Shown here one piece after another: positions 1 through 11,159 of a stretch of 64,000 nt of DNA (position 1 is the stretch's first letter; each line of letters opens with the position of its first letter). The notes beneath the pieces are model-generated. The model did no database searches, had not been told where the DNA came from, and saw only the letters and a list, made by a program, of their open reading frames with translations. Source of the stretch: Euphorbia lathyris (Eukaryota > Streptophyta > Magnoliopsida > Malpighiales > Euphorbiaceae); contig NC_088918.1 of assembly GCF_963576675.1 (NCBI RefSeq), positions 63,257,001 through 63,321,000 of the forward strand, read 5' to 3'. A program made the translations under genes and the position numbers.

Positions 1-71
1 TGTTTAGAATATATTTAATTTTACTTAAATAATTTTGTCAAATCAAAATCATGTGGAAAGGTGTTTCAACA
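1..71 (-). repeat. Partial 3' LTR of copia A
   Basis: The first 71 bases match the start of the LTR at 9673-9603. On the minus strand the LTR begins TGTTGAAACACC at 71. The rest lies outside the window. Confidence 0.93.
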
Positions 72-86
72 AACTCCCCTATTTTG
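72..86 (-). other. Polypurine tract of copia A
   Basis: On the minus strand a purine run (ATAGGGGAGTT) ends immediately before the LTR start TGTTGAAAC. This is the plus-strand DNA priming site. Copia B has the equivalent GGGGGAGTT at 60542-60551. Confidence 0.8.
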
Positions 87-573
87 ATGTTGGCAAAACT
101 GTTCAGCGAAGGAACTCAGTGTTGAGCTCCCCCTTGATAGTTGACCTATTATTACTTAGCAAACTCCCCCGTCAGGGTTGAGCTACTGACTTAGTTTTAA
201 CTTTAAAAATTTTAAGGTTTAATCGAGTAAGTCTAAGGTCAGTTTTTAGATATAGGCCAGCTCATAGAACATATTCTATTTTACTCAGTATTAAGCGGAA
301 GGTGTAACATTCAGAGAGCACTGAGTAATCATTTTGTTCAATGGGTCTTATGAGACAGTGTTTTATAAACATACAAGACAATGTCAAACATATTATCAGC
401 ATTGGATTGAAGATACATAATGGCATAATACTCAGCATCATATGAAATAACTCAAGTTAGGATAAAAGATGCAAGTATTGTATTAAAGTAAAGTAGTCAG
501 CATACATAGCAAAAGATGAGCATAAAAGAACATAGGACTACAGACTAAGTAAAAAGCTAAGCCTAGCCTATTT

Positions 574-1311
574 CTACTTCTTTTTATTTTGCTTGGACTG
601 ACTGCTTCTAGGAGCCTTCTGCTGAGTTCTAGCTTGTTCTTTCTCCCTCGTTTTGTCAGCATCGGGAGGAGGAGGAATTCTAAAGGAGTCGGTTAAGACT
701 GCGGCGGTCAGCACGGCGGACAGCTCCTTAAGTTTGTCGGCACTTTCATTAATACCGTCAAAGACAATAACGCCTTCATTCAAGACCTCTTTGGGTATGC
801 CGATTTCAGCGGCGCTGAGCAGACTTAGTATGTAAGCTTGAGACTTACCTACCCAAGTAATTGAATCTGTCAGTGCAGCAAAAACTTGATGAAAGGTCTT
901 CAGCAAGGCTGAGTCATAATATTGGCGCTGGATATTGTTATGACGCACATGGGTGAAGATCCTTTGAGAGTTGACCAATATCTCATTTTGCTTCATTTGG
1001 TCGGTGTCAATCTCTTGCTTATTCAAGTTCAGCAGACGAACTGCTTCGCTAATTTGCTCCACTGAGCATTGAGAGTAGGAAGTCAGTTGATGGTTGGTCT
1101 TGGTTTGCTCAGTGTGAAGCTGGGCAAAGAGCATCTTAACTTCATCAGAAGTTGCATACTGAGTGTTTGCAGCTGATAAGGTCTGGAATTGGCCTTGAAG
1201 GGTGTTAAGATGTTGAACCGTTGTCAGTTGGAGCTCAACCAACTTTGATATTGAGTCCTGTCTGGGCTGATGTGATTGAATTGTGATCATATCACTTAGC
1301 AAATCCTTCAA
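574..1311 (-). pseudogene. C-terminal part of copia third ORF (coiled-coil-like)
   Basis: 245 codons, matching the ORF at 59199-60050 in copia B almost residue for residue. It is polar, helix-prone and leucine/glutamine-rich, followed by a short Pro run (PPPPDADK) and a Lys/Gln-rich tail ending SKQNKKK. It is not an independent gene. In copia B the same segment follows about 170 further codons joining it to the third ORF. In copia A about 0.5 kb has been deleted, leaving this piece just after the stop that ends the 1314-3011 frame. Function unknown. No transmembrane segment is visible, so the name envelope-like sometimes used for Sirevirus third ORFs is not supported here. Confidence 0.7.
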
Positions 1312-1313
1312 TC

Positions 1314-3011
1314 CTAGAAAAACTTAAACTTAAGAGAAGAAGGATCTTTAGTCGGCTTTTGAACAGGAAGGTCAATTACAGGTTTCTGACTTGCCTTTAC
1401 TAATCTTCTTCTGCGAGGAGGAGTGTCCGCTTGGATAGACTCTCCTGAGTGAGAAGGAGAAGTCTCTTCTTGATCAGCATTAAGCTGGTCAGCTTGTTCT
1501 TGTTCTTTATCTGCACCCAACTCAGTATTAGTTGGGTCAGCAGCTTCCTCTTCACTAGCTGTCTCCTCAGTGTCATCTTGACCGCTTTCTTCTTCTTCTT
1601 CTTCTTCTTCCTCAGCATCCTGATCTTTGTTATCTAGTTCTTCTTCCATCTGAGTGATGAAGTGATCATCCAGTTCCACATCATCTTCTTGATGCTCAGC
1701 TTCAGTTCCCTGACACTGTGTGAAGTGAGAATCACCAGGAACAATGATGTCAGTAGGGATAGCATCAATAGGGGTCAGCTCTGAAGATTTCTTCTTCTTT
1801 TGAGGTTGCTCATCAGCATTTGTTCTTTCCTCTATTTCAGGCTCATCTTGCATGCTTCTCTTCTCAGCTGACTTAGGTCTCTCCTGACCTTTTTGAGAAG
1901 CTGACTTTAGCTTCTTGGTCTGAGGCTCAGCCTTCTTTGAAGGAGTCCCAACAGCTTTCCTTTTTCGGGCAGCTGGAGCCTTTGTCCTTTTGCCCTTCTT
2001 TGGGACAGTTGTCTCCTCATCAGCCTCATCAGCATTTTTGCCTTTCTTAATTGGTTTGTCATATTTTAAGGCACGCAGCGCAGCAGCTGTGATCTCAGAG
2101 CCTTGGGCATCAGTTTCCTCGAACAGGTCAACCTGATGGTCTTTGAGGATTCTAGTTATGAGTGAGCCCATCCTAAGAGTTCCAGTGCTCCTCTGGAAGC
2201 CAGCAATTAAGAAAACTGGCATGTTGATGGGTTTGAAGGTCAGCATATGCCATATGAAGCATTGCTCGAAATTTGTCGCTGAGCTAGTGCAATTAATCTT
2301 GGGGTAGATGTAATTGGTCAGCAGATAGTGTGCCATCTTTTGGTGTTGGCCCATTGAAGAACTTGAGATTTCTCTAGAATGGCCAGGGGGTTTGCAGAAG
2401 GTGGCTACATACCCAGTTCCTTCATGATCACCAGTTCTCCTCATCTTTGTTCCCTCATTCTTCAATTTCAGCAAATTAGCAAGGTAGGTAGGGTTGATGA
2501 AGATTGTTTTCTCCTTTACCACGGTTACTAGGTAGTCCTGGTTATCGTTAGCAACCCGTAAATTGTGGTAGAATTCCCTTACTAGGTCAGGATAAGTGGG
2601 ATCTCTAATGGAAAACAGCTCGGTCCAGCCATTCTTCGATATCCATTCACAGAATGGTTGCTCGGTTGTTACGAAGGCCTCAGAGAACCATCGTGAGAAG
2701 TCTACCTTGCACTCTCTTACGTCTGCGAAAACCTTAGTGTAGGTTCTGACTTTGGTCGGCTTCTCTTTAGAGGAGGTGGCTTGGCCAGCTTTTCCTTTGC
2801 TCGGTGTGGTGACCTTGGTCGTTTTAGACGGAGTAGTCTGCCTGGAAGGTTCATCGGAACTAGTCTTAGGGTGACCGGCACCGGAGATATTAACGAAAAC
2901 CTTAGTCATAGTTTCAGAGAAAAACTTGGAAGTTTTGAGAGTTTTAAAGAGAGAATGCTTTTGCCAGAGAATTCGGTAAGTGTAAAGAGATAACAATGGG
3001 GATTTGCCCAT
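1314..3011 (-). pseudogene. Copia A third ORF (Sirevirus extra protein), N-terminal part
   Basis: Open for 565 codons, ending KFKFF-stop at a deletion junction. The likely start is Met35 (ATG at 2909), because a TATA box lies at 3012-3019 directly before the first ATG and transcripts from it would begin downstream of that ATG. Residues about 90-300 form a compact region (motifs CEWISKNGW, EFYHNLRVAND, FINPTYLANLL, YIYPKINC) resembling the putative plant transposon protein domain found in many plant repeat ORFs. After that come a Lys-rich segment and a long Asp/Glu tract (EEEEEEEEESGQ), suggesting a nuclear or chromatin-associated protein. Function is not known. The segment at 574-1311 is its detached C-terminus. 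Confidence 0.72.
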
Positions 3012-3019
3012 TATTTATA
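3012..3019 (-). promoter_or_regulatory. TATA box before copia A third ORF
   Basis: TATAAATA on the minus strand, about 100 bp before ATG 2909, followed by a pyrimidine-rich leader. The same box stands at 48084-48091 in copia B. It lies over 5 kb from the LTR promoter and suggests separate transcription of the third ORF. Confidence 0.5.
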
Positions 3020-3393
3020 GCGGTGAAAAGTGGATCTTATCGAATCCATGTGTCAGTTTTGCCTTGGGATTGTCAACCGACAATGATCCTGGCTTTTATG
3101 ACACATTCGGCGCATACGTCATCCTAGGTGGCTATTCACGTGCTCTAGCATTAAGTGCAACGGATCTTATACTCAGCGTTTAGAATACTAAGCGTTTTAT
3201 ATTCTGAGTGGTCAGTTTTATACAAACAGATGATTTCTCAGTTTGAGATAACTACTCGGTGCCAATGTTTGCTCAGTATGTGATACTTATTCATTTAGCA
3301 TTAAACACTCAGCATACATTTATTTATTCAGCAAACAATAGATCATTCAGCATGTTAATTCACTCAGCATGAATCTATATTAAGAGCTGGAAT

Positions 3394-6300
3394 TTACTGA
3401 AGAAGAATAAACATACCAATGGCTTCTCTTAGTATGCTGAACTGTTCACGAGCCAGTGGCTTTGTGAAGATATCCGCAAGCTGCTCATCCGTTGGGACGT
3501 AGGTCAGCTTTATCTCACCCTTGAGTACATGGTCTCTAATGAAGTGATGTCTTATGCTGACATGCTTCATCCTGCTGTGTTGAATTGGGTTCTTGGATAG
3601 ATCAATTGCACTTTTGTTGTCACATTTGACCTCAATTGTCTTTGTTTGAACACCATAGTCTTCAAGCTGTTGCTTAATCCATAGGACTTAAGCAACATAG
3701 TGTCCAGTAGCAATGTACTCAGCTTCAGTGGTAGACAAGGCTACTGACGCCTGCTTCTTGCTGAACCAGGATACAAGACAGCTTCCTAAGAAGTGACATC
3801 CTCCAGAGGTGCTTTTTCGTTCAAGCTTATCTCGTCCATAGTCAGCGTCAGTGTATCCAACGAGTGTAAAACTATGAGTTTTGGGATACCATAAACCTGC
3901 GTTCACTGAGCTTTGCAAATATCTAAGGATTCTTTTTACAGCTATGTAATGAGATTCCTTAGGGTTAGATTGATATCTAGCACAGTAGCATACTGAGAAC
4001 TGAATGTCCGGTCTACTTGCTGTTAAGTAAAGTAGAGAGCCTATCATACCTCGATACAATTTGCTGTCTACCGACTTACCATTCTCGTCAGCGCAGAGGA
4101 CAGTGTCAGTGCCCATAGGAGTGGATATTGGCTTGCAATTCTCAATATCATATTTCTTCAATATCTCCTTGGCATATTTAGCTTGACTGATGAAGATGCC
4201 ATTTTTCCCTTGTTTGATTTGAAGTCCAAGGAAGAAGTTGAGTTCTCCCATCATTGACATTTCAAACTCAGTCTGCATTTGCTTGCTAAATTCCTTGCAC
4301 ATTGACTCATTAGTAGCACCGAAAATAATATCATCAACATATATTTGAGCCAGCAGGGTATCTTTACCCTTTCTCTTAATGAATAAGGTTGTATCAGCTT
4401 TGCCCCTGACATAGTTTCTAGTCAGCAGGAAACTGGTCAGCCTCTCATACCAAGCACGTGGTGCTTGCTTGAGGCCGTACAGAGCCTTTTTGAGTTTATA
4501 AACGTGGTTTGGGAATTTAGGATCCTGAAACCCTGGAGGTTGATTAACATAAAATTCCTCGTTTATAACTCCATTAAGGAATGCACTCTTAACATCCATT
4601 TGAAACAGTTTAAAGTTCATATAGCTTGCATAAGCGAATAAAATTCTAATAGCCTCTAGCCTTGCCACTGGGGCAAAGGTCTCACCGTAGTCAATACCTT
4701 CTTGCTGACTGTAGCCCTGAGCTACAAGCCTTGCTTTGTTCCTGACTACATTTCCTTGCTCATCCAACTTGTTGCGGAAGACCCATCTTGTTCCAATGGT
4801 CTTCTGACTCCTTGGATGTGGCACTAACTCCCATACATCGTTTCTTCTGAATTGGTCAAGTTCCTCCTGCATAGCGCTCATCCAGAATTCATCTTCCTCA
4901 GCATCAGCGAAGTTTTTTGGTTCCTGAACTGAGACGAAGGCTACGTTGCTGAGGTATCTCCTGAGTTGGTTTCTTGTCATCAGGGTATTCTCAGCGACAT
5001 CAAGAATGGCACTCTCTGAGTGTCCTCTTGGTATTCTTATCTCCTTTGGTAGATTGATGTCTTGTGCTGTCTGTGTTTCAACAATCTCTGTAAGTGTAGA
5101 CTGGTCAGTGAAAACAATATTTGGTTCACTTTTACCTTTGGTCAGCCCTTGAAGGAATGACTCAGCGGCTGTATCTTGATCAGCTGGTACTGAGTGTGGA
5201 TCATCCTCGGTCAGCGGCAGATATCTTCCTGCAGGGTTAGTTTCGTCGAACTCAACATGTACTGACTCTTCTAAAACTTGAGTTCGTTTATTGAAAACTC
5301 TGTATGCTTTGTTGTTTGTTGAGTAGCCTAAAAAGATAGCTTCATCAGCTTTTGAGTCAAACTTAGCTAGACTATCTTTGGTGTTTAAAATAAAACATTT
5401 ACAGCCAAAGGCACGAAAGTATCCAATGTTGGGCTTTCGTCCTTTCCAAAGTTCGTAGGGGGTTTTCTTTAGTATAGGTCTAACAAGAGCCCTATTAAGA
5501 ATATAGCACGCTGTGTTAACAGCTTCTCCCCAAAAGTACTTTGGAAGCCTATGCTCACTCAGCATTGTCCTGGCTATCTCAACCAAGGTTCTGTTCTTCC
5601 TTTCAACAACTCCATTTTGTTGAGGCGTCCTAGGAGCAGAAAAATTATGGTCAATGTCGCTGGCTTCACAGAATTCACCAAACTGTTGGTTTTTGAATTC
5701 TCCACCATTATCACTTCGGATGTGAGCCAATTTTAGGTCTTTATCATTTTCAAGTTTTCTAACCAAATTTGAAAATGTCTCAAAGGTCTCATCCTTGCTA
5801 CTCAGCAAGATGACCCAAGTGTACCGAGAAAAGTCATCTACAATGACCAAGAAAAATCTTCTTCCACCCAGACTCAGCGGCTGGACTGGACCGAAGAGAT
5901 CCAAGTGTAGTAACTCTAACGGACGCTTAGTTGAGACAACATTTTTACTATGAAAAGATTGTTTGGTTTGTTTTCTAGCTTGGCAAGCGTGGCATAGTTG
6001 ATCTTTTTCAAATTTAAGTTCTGGCAGTCCCTCAACCAATTTCTTTCTTGCTAATTTGGCCAGAAGGTCCATGCTTACATGACCAAGTCTCTTGTGCCAT
6101 AGCCAGGAATTTTCTTCCTTTGAAACTAGGCATACAGTTTTTGAAAACTTTTTCTCCAAGCTCAGCATGAAGACATTATCAATGCGAGGGGCAGTTAAAA
6201 TTAACTCATTAGTTTTACCCTCGAATATTTTACATCCAGTGTCATCAAATATAACTTTTCTCCCATTGTCACATAGCTGAGCTACGCTGAGTAAGTTATA

Positions 6301-6531
6301 TTTGAGTCCGCTGACTAGGGAGACTGACTCAATAGTAGGATTACCTCCAATGGTTCCTGATCCTACTATCTTACCCTTTTTGTTGTCTCCAAAACTTACA
6401 CTTCCTCCTCATTTACACTCGAATGTGATGAACTGAGTTTTATCACCAGTCATATGCCTTGAGCATGCGCTGTCAATATACCACATCTTTGACTTCTCGG
6501 CACATCTCAAGCTTACATGCAATGTAACTAG
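3394..6531 (-). pseudogene. pol: Copia A pol (protease-integrase-RT-RNase H), two nonsense codons
   Basis: A frame of about 1045 codons on the minus strand, opening at 6531 in the -1 frame relative to gag and ending at 3394. Visible parts in order: protease core WYIDSACSRHMTG (near 6470); integrase zinc finger (H..H..CHAC near 5990) and catalytic core with [21 protein letters not shown] and [10 protein letters not shown]; reverse transcriptase with [22 protein letters not shown] and YVDDIIFG; RNase H with [10 protein letters not shown] and STTEAEYIA. Stops: TGA at 6411-6409 where copia B has Arg, and TAA at 3690-3688 where copia B has Gln. Both fit C-to-T change. The final ~98 codons of RNase H lie beyond the second stop. 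Replication from this copy alone is not expected. Confidence 0.93.
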
Positions 6532-6560
6532 TTACTTTTAGGTACCCAATTCTTTTTGGG

Positions 6561-8270
6561 TCATTGCTTGTTAGGTTCAACAGGTAAAGCATCATATTTT
6601 ATTTTATGGCGGCATACTTGGACAGTATGGCCATTCTTTCCACAGAAGTCACAGCTGACCTTCCGTTTAGAATTTCTCACTAACTGGTCAGCACCCCAGT
6701 GCTGAGCGTGCCAGCACACCTTTATGGTGTGTCCTTTCTTCCCACAGAAGTCACACTGGACATTCCGCTGGGGATTCCATCTCTGCTGACCAGTACTTCG
6801 GTACTGAGCATTCAGAGGAATATTTCTTTTGTTTGGAACCTTTAGTTGGTTCTGAATGGATGTGACGTCCTTTCTCAGTTTCTTAGAATCTGATTGGACC
6901 TCAGAGACAAACTTTTGTATAATTCCGATGTTACTATGCAAATATGAGTTGTCCTGAAGAAGATATCGAAGGTCACTCAGTTTGACCTCCTCAACCTCGT
7001 CACATCGCCTGCTGAGTGCTCGAATTTTCTTATTACACTTTTTGACAAGTGTGTAGAGGTCACTCAGGGCATTAACCATTTCATTCCTGAGCTGGGGAAG
7101 TGATATTACCTCATTTGATTGCTCCTCATCGTCAGATGCAATGGAGGGGTCAGCATGCTCAGAGATGCACGGCTCAGCAAGTTCGTCAGCCATAAAACAG
7201 ATCATTGCTGACTCAGTGGCATCAGCTTCTGATGATGAAGACTCATCACTGTCGCTCCATGTTGCCACCATTGCCTTTTTGCCGTTCTTCCTTTCTTTCC
7301 TCAGCGTGGGGCAGCTTGAATTAATATGGCCAGTTTGATGACATTCAAAGCATGTAATGGGCTTTGAGTTGTCCTTCTTGTATTTGCTGTCGTTGGACTC
7401 AGCTTTATACTTATCAAACTTTCTGTAAGGCTTCTTAGAATATTTGTCATTCTTTTTGAACAGCCTTTTCATCTTCCTGGTGAACATAGCCATCTCCTCA
7501 TCATCTGTTGAGCTCCCATCAGTGGAGTCAGCTTTCATGATAAGAGACTTTTGCTTCTTGTCTTTAGACTTTTCCTTCACCTCGAAATTCTTCATCGAGA
7601 TCTCATGGGTCAGCAGTGAGCCGATGAGTTCATCATATTTATAGGTGGTTAAGTCTTGAGCTTCCTCAACAGCAGTCTTCTTTGCTTGCCAGTTTTTAGG
7701 AAGACTCCTAAGAATCTTCTTGAGTTGTTCTTCCTCGGTGAAGATCTTCCCAAGTCTCTTGAGCTCGTTGATGATGTTTGTAAACCTTGCATTCATGTCA
7801 GATATTCCTTCATCATCGTTCATTTCGAACAGCTCGTATAGTCTCATCTGCTGGTTCACTTTGGACTCCTTCACTTTGTTGGTTCCTTCGTAGGTGACTT
7901 CCAGCTTCTTCCAAATCTCTTGCGCCGACTCACAACCTGATATCTTATTATATTCTGCAGCATCAAGAGCACAGTGAAGCATATTTATAGCCGAAGCGTG
8001 ATTTTGTAGCTTCTTGAGATCATCCTCTGTCCATTTGGCCTCAGCTTTGACAACTGTTTGGCCAGCCACAACTTCAACTGGAACAAACGGGCCTTGGACT
8101 ATTGAAAGCCATGCACTCATGTTTGTTGCCTGAATAAAGTTTTTCATCCTATTCTTCCAGCAGGTATAGTTAGACCCGAAGAATAGGGGAGGCCGAGTAA
8201 TGGACAGCCCCTCAGGTAAGATCTGAGTTATCTGGTTTCCTGGGAGAAACCGAGTGCTGTTTTCAGCCAT
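6561..8270 (-). pseudogene. gag: Copia A Gag with three CCHC knuckles, C-terminus cut
   Basis: 569 codons from ATG 8270, just inside the primer site. The N-terminal half is the UBN2-type copia Gag region (WLSIVQGPF, LDAAEYNKISGCESAQEIWKKL, LRSLPKNW). Three CCHC zinc knuckles follow: CFECHQTGHINSSC (about 307-320), CDFCGKKGHTIKVC (506-519) and CDFCGKNGHTVQVC (540-553). One central and two C-terminal knuckles is more than the single knuckle of most copia Gags. TGA at 6563-6561 ends the frame 11 codons before the stop used in copia B, a GGA-to-TGA difference. Gag packages element RNA in cytoplasmic particles. Confidence 0.9.
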
Positions 8271-8318
8271 AGTGGGGATGAGCTCAAGGTAGTTAAACCT
8301 TTCACAGAGAGCTTTTAA

Positions 8319-8330
8319 GCTCTGATACCA
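8319..8330 (-). other. Primer-binding site of copia A (initiator Met-tRNA)
   Basis: On the minus strand TGGTATCAGAGC follows the LTR end by two bases. It is complementary to the 3' end of plant initiator Met-tRNA, the usual primer of copia elements. Confidence 0.9.
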
Positions 8331-8332
8331 CT

Positions 8333-9673
8333 TGTTGGTCCCTTATAACGTGACAAGTTAGTTCCAAGGGGGGGATAGGAACTATTTAAAAATTAAGTAC
8401 GTTAAGGCTGACTTCTTTTTCTTTGAAAAAGGATTACACAGCACGCTGAGTAAGTAAGACACTAGCTTAGTCAACTGGTGACTAAATCAGCTTCTTTCGT
8501 TGAGTCAGGGATAGCACTTTGAGTCTATTCCTGAACTCAGACACTCAATACACACAACTCAGCTTGACCTCTTTACTTGGTCAGTTTTGTTTAAGCAAGC
8601 AATATATATATTAAGGAGTTTAAGGTTAGAAAGATGTTACTCAGCAGATTTATCCAGGTTCGGCCTCTGAGCCTACGTCCTATCCCCGGAACACGTTCCG
8701 AGCTTTCGAATTCTCTACTGAGCTCTTTAACGGTAGAGCATCAAACCTTTTACAACTTAGAAGCTGAGTATAACAAGAGTACCTTCCTTTATACCTCTAC
8801 TCACTCCTAATCTCTCGCTGAGTACTATAACTGAGTACTCAGCCTCTCCTTTCTAATCTCTAGAAATGATAAAGATTTGTCCTAAACAACAATTGCTAAG
8901 ACACTTTAGATGATTGAATAATCACTCTAGACTTTTACACGAAAGATATAGAATTTGGTGTAAGAATTTGCTTTGCTTTTTCTTGCAGAACTTTGAGTAG
9001 AATTTTGGTCAGCGTAATGGCTTCATCAAGTTCTATGTAAAATGAAGCAACTGAATGGCTCTATTTATAGAGACGTCTGAGACATCGGTCATTTCGAATT
9101 TCGAAATAACCGTTGGAGGGAAACGGCTTCATGTCATTGTCACTCAGTTTTGCTCAGAGCTCTCGGCCAATCAGATTTGAGTATCTTCTGTCCTCGGTCA
9201 GTGTTGAGTAGCTTTTAGTCAGCTTGGCAGAATGTCTCTCCATTTATGGTAAGGTCAACTAGACAGCGTTCTGTGTCTTCTGAACTTTACCCAAAGTGGA
9301 AACACTTTGTCTGGAAGTTGTTCTTGCTTAGCTGTTGTCTTGTACTCTTTGTCGATTCAACCCAGCAGCTTTGTTACGAAGTTGTTCAACGAAGTTCTTC
9401 TCGATCCTTCTTCCACTGAGCTGCGTTTTGTACATAACGACAGCGTTTTGCACACGCGGGCCGAGTTGTCTTGATCTGTTTGACTTGGGCTTTGACTTCC
9501 GTATTGGGCTTTGGCCTTTTACTCTTTATGTCTTATAAACAATTTTAACTCAACATTGAACAAACACATTAGTATAATAAATCAAAGCATTTAAACTTAG
9601 TGTGTTTAGAATATATTTAATTTTACTTAAATAATTTTGTCAAACCAAAATCATGTGGAAAGGTGTTTCAACA
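8333..9673 (-). repeat. 5' LTR of copia A
   Basis: 1341 bp, TGTTGAAAC...GGACCAACA on the minus strand, matching the LTRs of copia B (41438-42780 and 60552-63541). A TATA box (TATAAATAG) lies at 9070-9062. About 20 bp upstream of it are two TTCGAA palindromes, near 9094-9107. Confidence 0.93.
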
Positions 9674-9854
9674 GGTAGTTCGTAAACTATTAGAGCTCGG
9701 TTCTGTGAAAGCTCGATCAAAGTTTGGCTCGATAGGACTTGATTCAAGTTCGGGATCGACTCGAGCACTAACGAGTTGAGTCCGAGCTTTCTCGGGTTCG
9801 GCTCGAAAGCTCGCGAGCAGGCTCGATTACTTTTAATTACTACATATATTTCAT

Positions 9855-9927
<73 letters not shown>

Positions 9928-10381
9928 CGTTGGTTATTATTATTTTCATCACAATTCACTACTCAAATAAGATTTAACCCGTAAAAATGACATGAAAAAA
10001 ACTTAGACATTTGTATCTTTAAGTAGACAATTAAATTTTGATAAGAAAAAAACTTTAATATATATTTCATTGTTTGAAATTTTTCTTCGAGTTTATGATT
10101 TCTGTCATCTACTATTCTAGAATCTCGACAATAACATGATTATTTTTCTTTATAAATATTTAAACTCGTATGAAGTATGTTGTAAGGGTTTTTTGTTTTC
10201 TACGCTACGTATTATATGCATGTATGATTAATTTGGTTAAAACTCGTTAGAAGCTCGATAAAAGCTCGGCTTGGTCAAAGCTCGTCAAACTTCGATTCAA
10301 AAGGACTCGGCTCGAAATATTAACAAGCCAATACTGAACCTACCTAGGGTTCAGTTCGGCTCAGCTCGTTTACACCCCTAG
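9674..10381. mobile_element. Fragment of a non-autonomous DNA element rich in GAGCTCG-type words
   Basis: Both ends are crowded with GCTCGA/GAGCTCG words in opposite orientations around an AT-rich core, giving an imperfect long inverted repeat. The right end, read inward, begins TAGGGGTGTAAACGAGC, a terminus seen in many plant non-coding DNA elements. The left end appears truncated at the copia A junction. No coding capacity. Superfamily not assignable by eye. Confidence 0.45.
9863..9926. repeat. (TA)n microsatellite
   Basis: About 31 uninterrupted TA dinucleotides within the DNA-element fragment. Length is prone to slippage and assembly error. Confidence 0.95.
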
Positions 10382-10607
10382 CCTAAACAATGGAATTTGA
10401 CTAAAAACACATAATTCATATAAAGCTGGTAAGTTTTTATCCTTGGCCCCTTTCTAACAAAAATATGATCCAAAATGCCAAAATCCAAAACCTCAAAATT
10501 GATAGAAATTACTAATTTGCCATTGTATTAAATATTTTCATAAATTTGTAAGCTTGTTATTCACTGTGGCACATCACCTAAGTCAAATACACAAATATTA
10601 TAATAAT

Positions 10608-11093
10608 TGATAACATTGAGATATTATCTTGAGGACCAAAAGGGATATTCACCTCAAAGTACGCCGCGTAGTGGTCTCCAAAAGGAAGCTGGTTGGCGGA
10701 TCCCCCCCAGATCAGCTCAGAGAGATCCGCTGGCGGACCTATAGGGTGAATCTCACCCTTCGCCTCTATAACGGCTGGCCGCTGACTCGGCCATAAAAGA
10801 TCATTAATGAGTTATTAATTAGCTAATCCGCCAGGTTCAGAATAACCCGTAACCGCCATTAATGAGGCATTAATGGAGACTTTCTAGTTACCTGAAGGTT
10901 ACGACTTTCCAGCTATATATATAGCCTGATCCCCTAAGTTATCAAGGTACACACACACATTCTCACCATTCTTGTCAATTCCGTTGGTTTCCTTGATCCA
11001 TCTTACTGACTTTGGCATCGGAGTATCCCCGGCCGATCCCAACGGCACCTCACAGGGAAGTGCTCTGATCAAGGATTTTTCCTCAAGTTAACA
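10608..11093 (+). repeat. 5' LTR of Tat-type element
   Basis: 486 bp, TG...CA. TATA-like CTATATATATAG at about 10913-10924 leaves a long U3. U3 contains complementary GGCGGATC and GATCCGC segments that could form a hairpin (about 10694-10736). Confidence 0.95.
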
Positions 11094-11112
11094 TTGGTGC
11101 GGTGAAGGTGGA
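11094..11112 (+). other. Presumed primer-binding site of Tat-type element
   Basis: TTGGTGCGGTGAAGGTGG starts directly after the LTR, where the tRNA primer anneals. I cannot name the tRNA with confidence. Confidence 0.5.
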
Positions 11113-11159
11113 ATCCTTAATCAAACAAAGGGTTTTTTTTCGTTCACGCTGAAAACGCA

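Larger units (their letters stand above)
1..9673 (-). mobile_element. Ty1-copia (Sirevirus-like) retrotransposon A, 3' LTR cut by window edge
   Basis: Read on the minus strand the order is 5' LTR (9673-8333), primer site, gag, pol (PR-IN-RT-RH), a long extra ORF, polypurine tract, then the first 71 bases of the 3' LTR before the window ends. A second copy of the same family lies at 41438-63541 on the plus strand and supports every boundary. The copia order with integrase before RT, the Met-tRNA primer site, the G-rich polypurine tract and an extra 3' ORF fit the Sirevirus lineage. The element is dead: gag ends early, pol has two stops and the third ORF carries an internal deletion. It appears to have inserted into the AT-rich DNA-element fragment that begins at 9674. 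The target duplication cannot be checked because the left end is missing. Confidence 0.93.

Noticed and set aside
1449..1637. Hydrophobic plus-strand ORF with Phe run
   Set aside because: Antisense of the GAA/GAG acidic repeat in the copia third ORF.
8319..8330. TGGTATCAGAGC considered as part of a tRNA gene
   Set aside because: Only the 12-base primer complement is present next to an LTR; no tRNA cloverleaf.
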